From Agrocybe praecox (taxonomy: Eukaryota; Basidiomycota; Agaricomycetes; Agaricales; Agrocybaceae), in assembly GCA_964017145.1 (NCBI GenBank), contig CAXHKQ010000284.1, positions 1-12,233 on the forward strand: DNA of 12,233 bases. The letters are read 5' to 3'. The notes under the pieces were generated by a model. It was given only the letters and a program-made list of their open reading frames with translations, searched no databases and was not told the DNA's origin. A program made the position numbers and the translations under genes. Every line of letters starts with the position of its first letter. The first letter of the stretch is position 1. This document shows positions 1-7,118 of this stretch, in pieces.

Positions 1-396
1 AAACCATACGATCTTCTAAGTCGAAGAAAACAGTCAGATTGTAAGTCCGTCATTGGCAAGGATGGATTCCAGGTGTCCATGGATGTTCAACAGTTCCAGC
101 CAAACGAACTGACAGTGAAAACTGTAGGGAACACAATAATAGTAGAAGGCAAACACGAGGAGAAGGAAGATGACCATGGCTACATCTCCAGACATTTTGT
201 CAGAAAGTATCAACTTCCAAAAGACTACAAATCAGAAGAAGTAACAACAACACTGTCATCAGATGGAGTTTTGACTGTGAAAGCTCCTAAACCTTCCAAA
301 GCCATACAGGGGAAGAAGGAACGCATCCTAGAGATTCAACAGACTGGTCCAGCTCATTTGAGTGTGAAAGAAAAATGCGGAGGAAAAGAAAGATGA
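1..396 (+). CDS. Small heat shock protein D, 5'-truncated by window edge
   Basis: Predicted sHSP (alpha-crystallin/Hsp20 family), an ATP-independent chaperone that holds unfolding proteins in large oligomers, usually cytosolic. The frame is open from base 1, so the start lies off the window; alignment with the paralog at 6540-7061 suggests about 41 residues are missing. The visible 131 residues begin with part of the variable N-terminal region. The alpha-crystallin domain runs from about residue 19 ([14 protein letters not shown]) to 98, with [10 protein letters not shown], the SRHFVRKY motif (the second R matches human alphaB-crystallin R120) and [16 protein letters not shown]-terminal [16 protein letters not shown] follows, where LEI is the oligomerisation motif normally written IxI. 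The tail after SVK looks shifted by one base: as assembled it ends CGGKER, but the next frame gives an acidic tail, stop at 416-418, that matches the paralog. Promoter not visible. Family assignment is firm; the last residues are doubtful. Confidence 0.93.
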   Translation, partial: KPYDLLSRRKQSDCKSVIGKDGFQVSMDVQQFQPNELTVKTVGNTIIVEGKHEEKEDDHGYISRHFVRKYQLPKDYKSEEVTTTLSSDGVLTVKAPKPSKAIQGKKERILEIQQTGPAHLSVKEKCGGKER

Positions 397-479
397 TGAG
401 AAAATGACTGAGGAGTAGTTTGTAACAAGAGTAGTTTTTTCGAACTGAATTTTAAAAATTCCATTAATATTGTTTTATA

Positions 480-485
480 AATAAA
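480..485 (+). terminator. Polyadenylation signal of sHSP D
   Basis: Canonical AATAAA 84 bases after the stop of the upstream sHSP reading frame, in AT-rich sequence. It implies a short 3' UTR of about 100 bases, like the other genes here. Confidence 0.7.
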
Positions 486-1999
486 ATCATGATCTCTCAA
501 AGTTGCATGTTTCATATTGAAATGTTTGGGAAGATGGAATGAGCTATTGTTTTAGTGGTGGTTTCCTACCTCACTATACAAGACAATCGGTTATGAAATG
601 TTATATCTTTGAATATTAATTTGTTATCGTATCTCAGTTGTCTTTCATACCGCAACTAATGTTGCCAACTCAGTGACAACCAAAAGTTGGACGTTTAAAA
701 ACTTAACTGCGGAAGTAAGCATAGCGGGACCAAAACTCTTGTGATCGGAGGAAAATATTATTCCAGTAATTTGACTGATGGGGGACTTAGCATCTGACAA
801 GCGGCCGGCTTTTATCATAAAAGTAAAGTTTTGATTCGATAGCTTGTTTGATTCGTTCATCGACGACAAAACTATTTATGAATTAATGTCGTTCCGATCA
901 CTTTAGATGTGAAATGGGGATTTTCAATAAAAATGTATAAAGGTGTTCCGAAAACAGTCAACTTGGCAAACATAATATCACATTTTTCATTTTCAATTAA
1001 CTATGCCACACCCCCTATAAGAACGAAAGATTTTCCTAATTTTTTAACTCATAGATTACTCCTAAGAAAGTTCATAAAATGAAATGAGAATTATATATAA
1101 ACAAGCTAAAATTCGACTTGATTTAGAGAAAAATAGTTGACTTGAAAGTTTCCGATATATTTTACTGAGCTTCTATTATGATTTGTGGTTGGCACCTTGG
1201 GTTGATGGTATTGTGATAAATATTCGATTTGAGTGTTGAATCCCGACGCGACCTTTGACTCTATTTTATCCGAAAAACACTGGTGAATATTTACTCCTGA
1301 CCCGACCCATAAAACATATTCAAAATTTCCCTATTTTACCAGCAAAGGTTGAACAGTTTAGGATGAAGATCAACATTTCAATTGCATAACTAAATATCAG
1401 AAGAAGGAAGAGCAGAATATATATTAAACTTTTCAACAGCTTGATCCATCTGACACAAAAACAATTGTCACCAAATTCATTAGGGTACAACATTTGGAAC
1501 AGCAGTGACCAAAAATTATCAATTTGGAACATAGTTCTTTAGCTTATTTGAACTGTTGATGAAAGTAGCAAGACCAAAACCCATAGGGCAGACTGGAGCT
1601 AACAAAAATGGACAAATGGATATGATCTGAACACGTCGGAGTCTTTTTTAAAACTGTGGAAATATGGGAAAACATTGTTCCTGAACTTGCTTGACCCACT
1701 TGAAGTGACTTCTGGGTTGAAAGGAACTAGACTATTACAGGAGTTTATTGTATTGTATCGAAACAGATACATGTTTGACCTAAAAGAGTAGTGAATAAGA
1801 TCCGGCATACTTATAAACTTTTAAAGTAACGAACTCCTGTACAATTTCACAGTGTTTCTGAGAAAAAAAAAATGTTTTAACAAAAATTTGCACATCTTGT
1901 TTACTATCTACAAAATACTATCTCAATAAACAAACCAAGGTACAATTTTATAAGCTTATCGACCCTATTTAATTTTACCTAATTCATTTACGTAGCTCC
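486..1999. other. Intergenic AT-rich DNA, no convincing gene
   Basis: I see no gene or RNA gene here. Short reading frames at 645-869 and 1320-1532 on the minus strand match no family I know. The plus frame starting at 1240 has only four internal stops up to 1791 (at 1387, 1540, 1549 and 1600), fewer than expected for AT-rich DNA. Its last part, 1603-1791, is open for 62 codons and includes FLNLLDPLEVTSGLKG. This could be a decayed coding segment, but I recognise no domain. No paired terminal inverted repeats were found. Confidence 0.5.
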
Positions 2000-2000
2000 A

Positions 2001-2720
2001 ATTCAAAGTTATTCGCCATATGCGATTTTTCAGGAAAAATTACCCTTGATTTTCTCGTAGTATGTACTACCTACAAAAAACTTGTCAGACAATATTTGCT
2101 TAACTGATCAGACACGTCATTTTGCTGATCTTCCGAGAACTTCAAAGACATTCGCTAAGGTGTTTTTTTCTGAAAAATTCACCATTGATTTTTTTCCAGT
2201 GTATACCACCTACATAAATTTGTCAAGTAGTGAAGTAGTAGGAGGATATCGGGAAAAAACAAGATTTCCCAAACATTTCTAACTTGATTTATTCTCAGTG
2301 TGGACATTACATCAAAAAAGTTGTCAAGGCACGATTTGTCAAGCCTTTAAGTATGAACATTTTGCACTTTATTTTATGGTTCTACTTAGCAAAGTTGCGA
2401 AGATATTCGCAAAAATCATCCTATTTTAGACCCAATTTTCGGGTTTTTTGCAGTGCATCGGGTCCGTATTTTCCAAAATCGGAAATTAAGTTACATAGGC
2501 TTCTGCCCCTCCAAAAGACGAATCCAACGAGTCTTCGAACGTGAAAATCGGTTAAGCTTCACCTAACAAAACTTTATATTTTCTCAAACGGTAGCGAGTT
2601 TAAGTTTCAATCTATCCAATGGTATATTAATCATGACGATTGGAGAACTATAAGACCTCCAAATAATCCTCTGAAATTGTTTACGGCGACAGACGGACAA
2701 ACCGGACACATAATGGATTT
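2001..2720. repeat. Diverged tandem repeat modules, probably old non-autonomous element
   Basis: About 85 bp at 2002-2088 recurs at 2141-2226 (period about 139 bp). Shared order: TTCAAAG, ATTCGC, a T-run, GAAAAATT, TTGATTTT, GTATnnnACCTAC, TTGTCA. By eye the two copies are roughly 70% identical. A weaker third copy of the second half lies at 2284-2330 (TTGATTTATTCTCAGTGTGG then GTTGTCAA), and another copy of the first half begins near 2393 (AAAGTTGCGAAGATATTCGC). The block continues into GTGAAAATCGGTTAAG (2540s) and ACAGACGGACAAACCGGACAC (from about 2689), which look like dispersed insect repeat sequence. I cannot name the family and found no clear inverted ends. Reading frames inside it (2082-2282, 2284-2544) are not credible genes. 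Confidence 0.45.
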
Positions 2721-3194
2721 TTTTTACAAAAATGCCCTAAAAATTGTATCCGAGGATACAAAGCATCCATGTTGCACCGTTTTTTTTCATATTTGCGTTG
2801 TTAGTGTCAGCGCCGGTCCTATGAGATTAGGAGTAATGACCAAGCGTATTTAGAAAAATGTCAAATTTGATAGATTCAAGTTACATTCTATGAAATTTTT
2901 CTTAACGTCGAAAAAAGGCGGGCTATCTGCAAAACTGAATACTTATAAAACCTTAGAACACATACCAACCAAGTAAGCCCTGGATGCAAACACCTTCAAG
3001 CAAATCCAATCATCTACACGGTCATGTAATGACAGTATATCAAGACTTATTCACATCACTCTAAAAATTCAATCAACCCAACCTACCACAAAAACAAAAC
3101 TTCAGGAAATCATATCAGCCCCTATTTCATCTCTAACAACTCCCTAGCCCCACCCTAAAACATATTCAAAATATATGGGTCAAAACTAAAAATT
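2721..3194. other. Intergenic DNA downstream of sHSP A
   Basis: No gene seen. It contains an 18-bp palindrome at 2744-2761 (TTGTATCC-GA-GGATACAA). The last 250 bases are A/C-rich on the plus strand. AAAACATATTCAAAAT at 3157-3172 also occurs exactly at 1311-1326, in both places after a C-rich stretch, so it may be a relic of a dispersed repeat. Nothing supports a functional call. Confidence 0.5.
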
Positions 3195-3200
3195 TTTATT
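3195..3200 (-). terminator. Polyadenylation signal of sHSP A
   Basis: TTTATT on the plus strand, AATAAA on the minus strand, about 70 bases beyond the TAA stop of the minus-strand sHSP gene. Position and motif suit a short 3' UTR. Confidence 0.65.
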
Positions 3201-3268
3201 CTCAGTCTTCAACAAAAATCTTAGATCTAAACGCATTAAATTAAACACTAAACATCTCATCTCAACTT

Positions 3269-3736
3269 TTAGCCTCTTTGGATTTCCAGAATTCTTTCTG
3301 TCGTATCTGGAGCTTTCTTAGGTTTCGAACCCTTGATAGTCAGCTTCTTCCCATCGGCAGATATAGACGATCTAACCAGGTCAGGATCGTAGCCTTCGGG
3401 AATAGGGAATTTTCGGATGAAATGCCGTGACACCGTACTGTTATCTTCTTCTTTCTCCTCGTGCTTTCCTTCTATCACGACAACATTGTCCACTGTTTTC
3501 ACAGATAGTTCTTCTGGGGCAAACTCTTCAACATCAAATTGAACTTTGAATGTGTCTTCCTTTGACTCTTCATCTTGTTTCCTTTTCAGGGGTCTCTGTC
3601 TTTGTTGATAGTGATGTGGACGATAGTATCTCCTCGGCGTCACTTGGTAAAAGTCCTTGGGACTCAGTGTGAATCCATAGTCCTCGTCATCGAGAAAGTG
3701 ATGATCCAAATTCACGAACATTGGAAACAGCGACAT
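3269..3736 (-). CDS. Small heat shock protein A (155 aa), short C-terminus
   Basis: Complete intronless sHSP, probably a cytosolic holdase chaperone. The N-terminal region (about 1-59) starts MSLFPMFVNLDHHFLD, with an aromatic and hydrophobic start like other insect sHSPs, then a basic, Q/R/Y-rich stretch (35-54). The alpha-crystallin domain spans about 62-140: [29 protein letters not shown], then SRHFIRKF with R108 at the human alphaB R120 position. The protein ends ERILEIQRG; the TGPAHL extension present in its three neighbours is absent, so the tail is minimal. It is more diverged than B, C or D (EEFAPEELSV instead of PNEL; SISADGKKLTIKG instead of SSDGVLTVK). The ATG at 3736-3734 is chosen because it follows the predicted initiator by 50 bases and gives the conserved MSLFP start. 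It lies head to head with sHSP B. Confidence 0.95.
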   Translation of the reverse strand: MSLFPMFVNLDHHFLDDEDYGFTLSPKDFYQVTPRRYYRPHHYQQRQRPLKRKQDEESKEDTFKVQFDVEEFAPEELSVKTVDNVVVIEGKHEEKEEDNSTVSRHFIRKFPIPEGYDPDLVRSSISADGKKLTIKGSKPKKAPDTTERILEIQRG

Positions 3737-3782
3737 AGTTTTGTTTTTCTTTCACTTATTTTTGCTTTGAAATGTTGTTCTC

Positions 3783-3861
3783 AACTGATAAACACAAAAG
3801 CAAATCCAACACTTTTATACATTCTGTTAAAAGTCTGGAATCGTGTAGATTGTTCGGGAAT
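3783..3861 (-). promoter_or_regulatory. Heat shock promoter of sHSP A
   Basis: Read on the minus strand: a heat shock element at about 3861-3847 whose 5-bp units appear on the plus strand as GAT-tg-TTC-gg-GAA (two perfect units, one imperfect); a TATA box GTATAAAAG at 3820-3812; and an initiator TCAGTT at 3788-3783. The TATA T and initiator A are 33 bp apart. The predicted leader is about 50 bases and A-rich. HSF binding is inferred from the motif. Confidence 0.75.
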
Positions 3862-4010
3862 GCCTTCGCCTCCATGATTCATATACTTTATTGCCAACAA
3901 AATGTTATTAACAGAATGAGAATGTGTTGGTGGTGAGTGTATAACACTGTGGATGTGTTTGTTACGATGACTTGAATTCTGTTATAAAATTTTGAATGTA
4001 TTTAACAGAA
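3820..4010. promoter_or_regulatory. Four TAACAGAA motifs in the shared A/B promoter
   Basis: The 8-mer TAACAGAA occurs at 3829-3822 (minus), 3909-3916 (plus), 3984-3977 (minus) and 4003-4010 (plus). The first two lie in a perfect 11-bp inverted repeat, CATTCTGTTAA at 3820-3830 and TTAACAGAATG at 3908-3918. The first copy abuts the TATA box of A and the last overlaps the first GAA of the heat shock element of B. The repetition is observed; a role as a shared regulatory site is inference. Confidence 0.5.
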
Positions 4011-4070
4011 ATTTCTGGAAAATATTTTTTTATATATAAAGCACAGGTTTTCTATCAAAAAATATTCAGT
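4007..4070 (+). promoter_or_regulatory. Heat shock promoter of sHSP B
   Basis: A perfect three-unit heat shock element at 4007-4021 (aGAAatTTCtgGAAa, alternating units every 5 bp) stands just upstream of the TATA box TATATAAAG at 4033-4041. The initiator TCAGT at 4066-4070 has its A at 4068, 33 bp from the T at 4035. The leader of about 96 bases contains a run of 12 A at about 4109-4120, as in A-rich insect heat shock leaders. This is the clearest heat-inducible promoter in the window. Confidence 0.85.
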
Positions 4071-4163
4071 CTAATACCACCACTTACATAGTCAGTACAC
4101 CAGAAAAGAAAAAAAAAAAAGCCTCGAGTGTTTCATAGTGAAGTGTAACTAAAACCAGTGAAA

Positions 4164-4670
4164 ATGTCAGCATTCCCAATTTATTTTGAAGTGAATCCAA
4201 AAAGCGGAAGTTATGTCGACGGCAATGACTACATTCTTGGACTCTTGAATGCATTATCTGATGTAGTTCCTCAAAAAAGGTATGCCAACCGCCAATTGTC
4301 TTCAAGAATTCCAGTAACCGCTACAGAGAGAAAAGTCCAAGAACAAGGAAAAGATGGATTCCAAGTTTGCATGGATGTTCAACATTTCCATCCTAATGAG
4401 TTGTCTGTCAAGGTTGTGCACAGAACTGTAATTGTTGAAGGGAAACACGAAGAGAAGGAGGATGATCAAGGATTCATTTCAAGACAATTCACAAGGAAAT
4501 ATGTTTTGCCAGAAGAGTACGATCCTAATGATGTTGTGACTTCATTGTCGTCCGATGGTGTTCTAGTAGTGAAGTGTCCCAAAGTGAAGAAAACTGAGCA
4601 AGGAAAGGAGCGAGTCATTGAGATCCAGCAAACAGGACCAGCACACCTGAATGTTAAATCCAATTTGTAG
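4164..4670 (+). CDS. Small heat shock protein B (168 aa)
   Basis: Complete intronless sHSP of the l(2)efl type, predicted cytosolic holdase chaperone. N-terminal region about 1-61, with MSAFPIYFEV and a hydrophobic stretch YILGLLNALSDVV (23-35). The alpha-crystallin domain is about 63-142: [40 protein letters not shown] with R111 at the human alphaB R120 position, then [13 protein letters not shown]. The C-terminus has [20 protein letters not shown], with IEI as the IxI motif that docks into neighbouring subunits. Two cysteines, C69 and C138, lie in the beta-sandwich domain. The start is the ATG at 4164; a longer frame beginning at GTG 4158 is not used because eukaryotic start choice and the AAAATG context favour the ATG. 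It is transcribed away from sHSP A across a shared 427-bp region, so the two are likely co-induced by heat. Confidence 0.96.
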   Translation: MSAFPIYFEVNPKSGSYVDGNDYILGLLNALSDVVPQKRYANRQLSSRIPVTATERKVQEQGKDGFQVCMDVQHFHPNELSVKVVHRTVIVEGKHEEKEDDQGFISRQFTRKYVLPEEYDPNDVVTSLSSDGVLVVKCPKVKKTEQGKERVIEIQQTGPAHLNVKSNL

Positions 4671-4763
4671 ACTTTCTTTAGAAAGCTTTTTGCGGATAAG
4701 TTATACAAACATAGCCTAAGTTGTAACATTTTAGTTAAGATCATAATTAAGTTCATATTTTTA

Positions 4764-4769
4764 AATAAA
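4764..4769 (+). terminator. Polyadenylation signal of sHSP B
   Basis: AATAAA 94 bases after the TAG stop of sHSP B, followed by T-rich and GT-containing sequence (TTGTTAAG, TATGTTTAATGT) suited to cleavage and polyadenylation. Confidence 0.7.
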
Positions 4770-5122
4770 ATATTGTTAAGTAAAGTTCTATGTTTAATGT
4801 ATATTTTATTTGAAGAAAACATCTTGATCAATCTATGACAAGAAATAACGTCCATTCATCATTGTTCAAAGTTAGAAAACATTCTTTTGGATAATATATT
4901 CCCGCCCAAACTGTAAAAAACAAACAAACTGCACCTTCCAAAAACTTTCGTTTACTGAACTTCAAATTTTGAAGAAAGTAACATCAGTTTCCTTGGTAAA
5001 TTGATTCTTTCGAAAATTTGTTTGGATGTCAGAAATTCCTTGGCACAACTGTGTTAGTGTACGAACTGTATACAAAACAGGTATAATTGAGTAGAAAAAC
5101 CTTAAATAGACTTTCAATTTAG
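4770..5122. other. Intergenic AT-rich spacer before the LINE remnant
   Basis: No gene or recognisable motif seen. The 5' boundary of the retrotransposon remnant that follows is not visible: coding resemblance begins near 5123, so some of this may be untranslatable element sequence. Confidence 0.4.
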
Positions 5123-5284
5123 GACGAACCTCTAAAATTGTGCCCTGAACTAGTATACATATTTAGACTTTCGCTGAAGCTAGAATACATCCCAAAAGCT
5201 CGGAGAGAAGTAAGAGTAGTTTTTATTCCGAAGCCAGGAAGAGCAAGAGCAAGTCACAGTTCGGCTGAAGATTATAGACCGATG
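5123..5284 (+). pseudogene. LINE reverse transcriptase N-terminal fragment
   Basis: Plus frame 2. The segment PELVYIFRLSLKLEYIPKA followed by VRVVFIPKPGR and EDYRPM matches the RT fingers pattern of jockey/R1-type LINEs (roughly GxIPxxWRxxxVVFIPKPGK, then KxxRPISL). The usual tryptophan of PKAWR is arginine (CGG), consistent with a TGG to CGG change. Homology breaks off exactly after RPM, and the catalytic DD region is absent. Confidence 0.8.
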
Positions 5285-5516
5285 TCTAGGAGCAACTGGA
5301 GCAATAAGAACCACTCCAACCGCTTCCCTAGAAGTAATTTTGAATATACTGCCTCTAGAACTAGCAATCAACAGTTTCCTAAGGCTGGAAAGCTTGGGAA
5401 TCTTTAAAACTGGCAAAGGGAACGTATATAACTCAAGACTGGGTTTCCTTCACAACCAAGGAAACCAGTTTCAATTACTCTGTAGAGATGAAGATCCTCA
5501 CCAGGCAACCATGGAC
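5283..5516 (+). pseudogene. LINE RT to RNase H linker fragment
   Basis: Plus frame 3, open from the deletion junction to a TGA at 5517-5519. CLGATGAIRTTPTASLEV followed by a hydrophobic stretch (ILPLELAI) is the conserved segment that follows the RT domain in RNase H-bearing LINEs (pattern G-A-hydrophobic-R-T-T-P-T-x-A/S-L-E). The later part of the frame is not clearly conserved. Confidence 0.75.
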
Positions 5517-5538
5517 TGAAAACCAAGTCGTCAGAATG

Positions 5539-5752
5539 GTAAATATGCAAGTCTATACAGATGGTTAGTAAACAGACAGTGGAGCTGGATGGGGTATCTT
5601 CATAGAAGAGCCAAGTAAAACACTCGTAAAAGATAAATAGCAATCGCACGTTCTTTCAGATAGAGCTTTATGCCCTGCTAGTCGCAGCAGAACTACTATT
5701 AGATACGGATATCAGGGGGAGACACTTTTCTAGGTATCACAAAAGAACTCCT
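5539..5752 (+). pseudogene. LINE RNase H domain fragment
   Basis: In plus frame 1, QVYTDG at 5548-5565 is the first RNase H motif with its catalytic aspartate, broken at once by two stops (TAG, TAA), after which TDSGAGWGIFIEEPS continues the beta-strand pattern. In frame 2, FQIELYALLVAAE from 5654 is the second motif with the catalytic glutamate (GAG at 5663-5665). The third motif (SDS) and the WVPGH-like segment are not found, so this copy is both frameshifted and partly deleted. Confidence 0.75.
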
Positions 5753-5765
5753 TAAACATGATTGT

Positions 5766-5985
5766 ATGAGCAGCTGGGGATCCTCGAGAAACTTCTGGCC
5801 GAACAACAAAGGAACCGAAGATCTCCTCAGATGCAACAAAAAGATAGTTAGAGCGCTGATAGGTACCTACACTGGACATGGTTTTTTAAGGAAGCACGCA
5901 AAATATATGCAACTATCGGAAACAGACGAGTTCAGATCAGGAGGGGAATAGGGAACACTATATGTCCAAAGGAGCGTGGTGATGG
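5766..5985 (+). pseudogene. LINE C-terminal segment with TGH motif
   Basis: Plus frame 3, open to a TAG at 5949-5951. IVRALIGTYTGHGFLRKHAK is the segment after RNase H in many insect LINEs (pattern LTGHxxLxxHLxxMG, then CRxCxEExET). The first expected cysteine position reads FRSGG instead of a Cys pair. After a frame change, NREHYMSKGAW at about 5948-5980 resembles the ETxEHxxxxCPAF that follows. The zinc-knuckle-like cysteines are therefore lost. Confidence 0.65.
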
Positions 5986-6486
5986 AGATATCAAGCCAAA
6001 TGTTAACAAGGTGAGTTAGAACCAAAACTTAGATCACTTATTTGTAGGCGGTACACACCAAAGATACATAAAATTCGGAATTTCGGGACAACTTTTTTGT
6101 TTTGCGGATATTTTCAGAACATTTTGGCCTAGGACGATGAGGTCAATGAAAAATAAAGGTTGAGTTCAATGAAAATCTTAGTTGATAGATTTCCAAGACC
6201 CTTTTATAGATCTATTTCTATTCGCTTATCTATTTGATACATACTTCCTATTAGTACTTTTTCTTTGATTTACTCATCAGTTTATGATCTAATAGTATGT
6301 TCTTAGCCTAAATGATCTGAGCCAAAATTATGGAATCTCTACCTACAACTATTTGGTGGGAAATAGCTCTATAGCTATCTACTTTACGAGTCAATCTCTT
6401 AAGCGAATCTCAATTCATGGCCCAGAACCCAAGTCAAACAATGTATCTTTGTAAATTTGTAAAATAGGAACCAATGATAACTTAAG
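5986..6486. other. Intergenic AT-rich spacer
   Basis: No gene seen. It may include further decayed LINE or 3' UTR sequence, but nothing is recognisable in any frame and I see no poly(A) tail or duplicated target site to close the element. Confidence 0.4.
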
Positions 6487-6492
6487 TTTATT
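6487..6492 (-). terminator. Polyadenylation signal of sHSP C
   Basis: TTTATT on the plus strand (AATAAA on the minus strand), about 50 bases beyond the TAG stop of sHSP C. Confidence 0.65.
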
Positions 6493-6539
6493 TCAGTCAA
6501 AGCCAATGAGAAAATATAATATTTAATTCAGTATTCAAT

Positions 6540-7061
6540 CTACTTTTCACCTCCATTTTCCTCCCTGTTGTCCTTTACGCTTAAGTGGGCTGGTCCAGTC
6601 TGTTGAATCTGCAAGATGCGCTCCTTTCCCTCAATGGCAGAGGATGGCTTCGGAGCTTTCACTGTCAGAACTCCATCTGAAGACAAGGATGTGGTGACTT
6701 CCTCAGTTTTGTAACCTTTTGGTAGTTGATACCTCCTCACAAATTGTCTTGAGATGTGGCCATGTTCGTCTTCTTTTTCCTCGTGTTTACCTTCGACGAT
6801 AATGTTGTTGTCAACAGTTTTCACTGTTAGCTCGTTTGGTTTGAAGTCCTGAACACTCATAGACACTTGAAAGCCATCTTTCCCAATCATTGAGTTGTTA
6901 TTACAATCTAAGGGTCTGCGGCAGCACATACTGTACGGTCTTCTCCTTGGACACAATCTCCCCTCCGGCACATAATCAAAGATGTCAGGAACGGTTAGCC
7001 CGAATCCGAAGTCATGATCCAAATAACGATCAAAGTTCGAGAAGATCGGATAAAGCGACAT
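6540..7061 (-). CDS. Small heat shock protein C (173 aa), Cys-rich N-terminus
   Basis: Complete intronless sHSP, closest to gene D at the left edge. N-terminal region about 1-59: [20 protein letters not shown], then an Arg/Cys-rich stretch with C37, C46, C47 and C53. The alpha-crystallin domain is about 60-139: [40 protein letters not shown] with R109 at the human alphaB R120 position, and [15 protein letters not shown]. The C-terminus has [16 protein letters not shown], with LQI in place of IxI, then an acidic, polar tail NREENGGEK. The reading frame stays open 71 codons upstream to an ATG at 7274, but that stretch contains the TATA box, initiator and leader. The ATG at 7061-7059, giving the same MSL[FY]P start as gene A, is therefore the start. 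Expected role: stress-induced cytosolic chaperone. Its promoter side faces the 12-bp array. Confidence 0.96.
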   Translation of the reverse strand: MSLYPIFSNFDRYLDHDFGFGLTVPDIFDYVPEGRLCPRRRPYSMCCRRPLDCNNNSMIGKDGFQVSMSVQDFKPNELTVKTVDNNIIVEGKHEEKEDEHGHISRQFVRRYQLPKGYKTEEVTTSLSSDGVLTVKAPKPSSAIEGKERILQIQQTGPAHLSVKDNREENGGEK

Positions 7062-7118
7062 TTTACTTTGTTTTTTTTTTCTTTTTACTCGTGTGTTTAG
7101 TTTGATTTTTTGCTGTAA

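Larger units (their letters stand above)
5123..5985 (+). mobile_element. Decayed, internally deleted non-LTR retrotransposon (LINE)
   Basis: Plus-strand remnant of the second ORF of a LINE that had both reverse transcriptase (RT) and RNase H, as in I, R1 and LOA-like insect clades. In order: the RT start (LEYIPKARREVRVVFIPKPG, then DYRPM), the RT-RNase H linker (CLGATGAIRTTPTASLEV), an RNase H fragment (QVYTDG, then FQIELYALLVAAE) and a C-terminal segment (TGHGFLRKHAKYMQL). The pieces lie in plus frames 2, 3, 1, 2 and 3 with stops between, so no protein can be made. The RT catalytic core is missing: DYRPM joins directly to the linker, which in intact elements lies a few hundred residues later. 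No target site duplication, poly(A) tail or 5' end was found. It sits between the 3' ends of convergent sHSP B and C, where insertion harms neither promoter. Confidence 0.85.

Noticed and set aside
645..869. 74-codon minus-strand frame
   Set aside because: No family resemblance and no promoter or polyadenylation context; the somewhat higher GC around it probably keeps it open by chance.
930..1025. GGTGTTCC ... GCCACACCCCCTATA, reminiscent of the ends of insect mariner-like or other dispersed elements
   Set aside because: No inverted terminal repeat pair, no TA duplication and no transposase remnant could be identified.
2744..2761. 18-bp palindrome TTGTATCC-GA-GGATACAA
   Set aside because: A single short palindrome in repeat-like DNA, with no partner copy and no gene nearby to regulate.
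1311..3172. 16-bp exact match AAAACATATTCAAAAT at 1311-1326 and 3157-3172, both after C-rich stretches
   Set aside because: AT-rich and short; flanking similarity fades at once, so chance or a tiny repeat relic cannot be separated.
3575..3877. 100-codon plus-strand frame across sHSP A and its promoter
   Set aside because: It is the complement of the sHSP A coding region and promoter, with no recognisable domain.
4158..4163. Upstream GTG start for sHSP B
   Set aside because: Eukaryotic translation would use the ATG at 4164, which has a good AAAATG context and gives an MSAFP start close to the MSL[FY]P of its paralogs.
4466..4855. 129-codon minus-strand frame overlapping sHSP B
   Set aside because: Much of it is antisense to the alpha-crystallin domain coding sequence and the rest to its 3' UTR; no independent homology.
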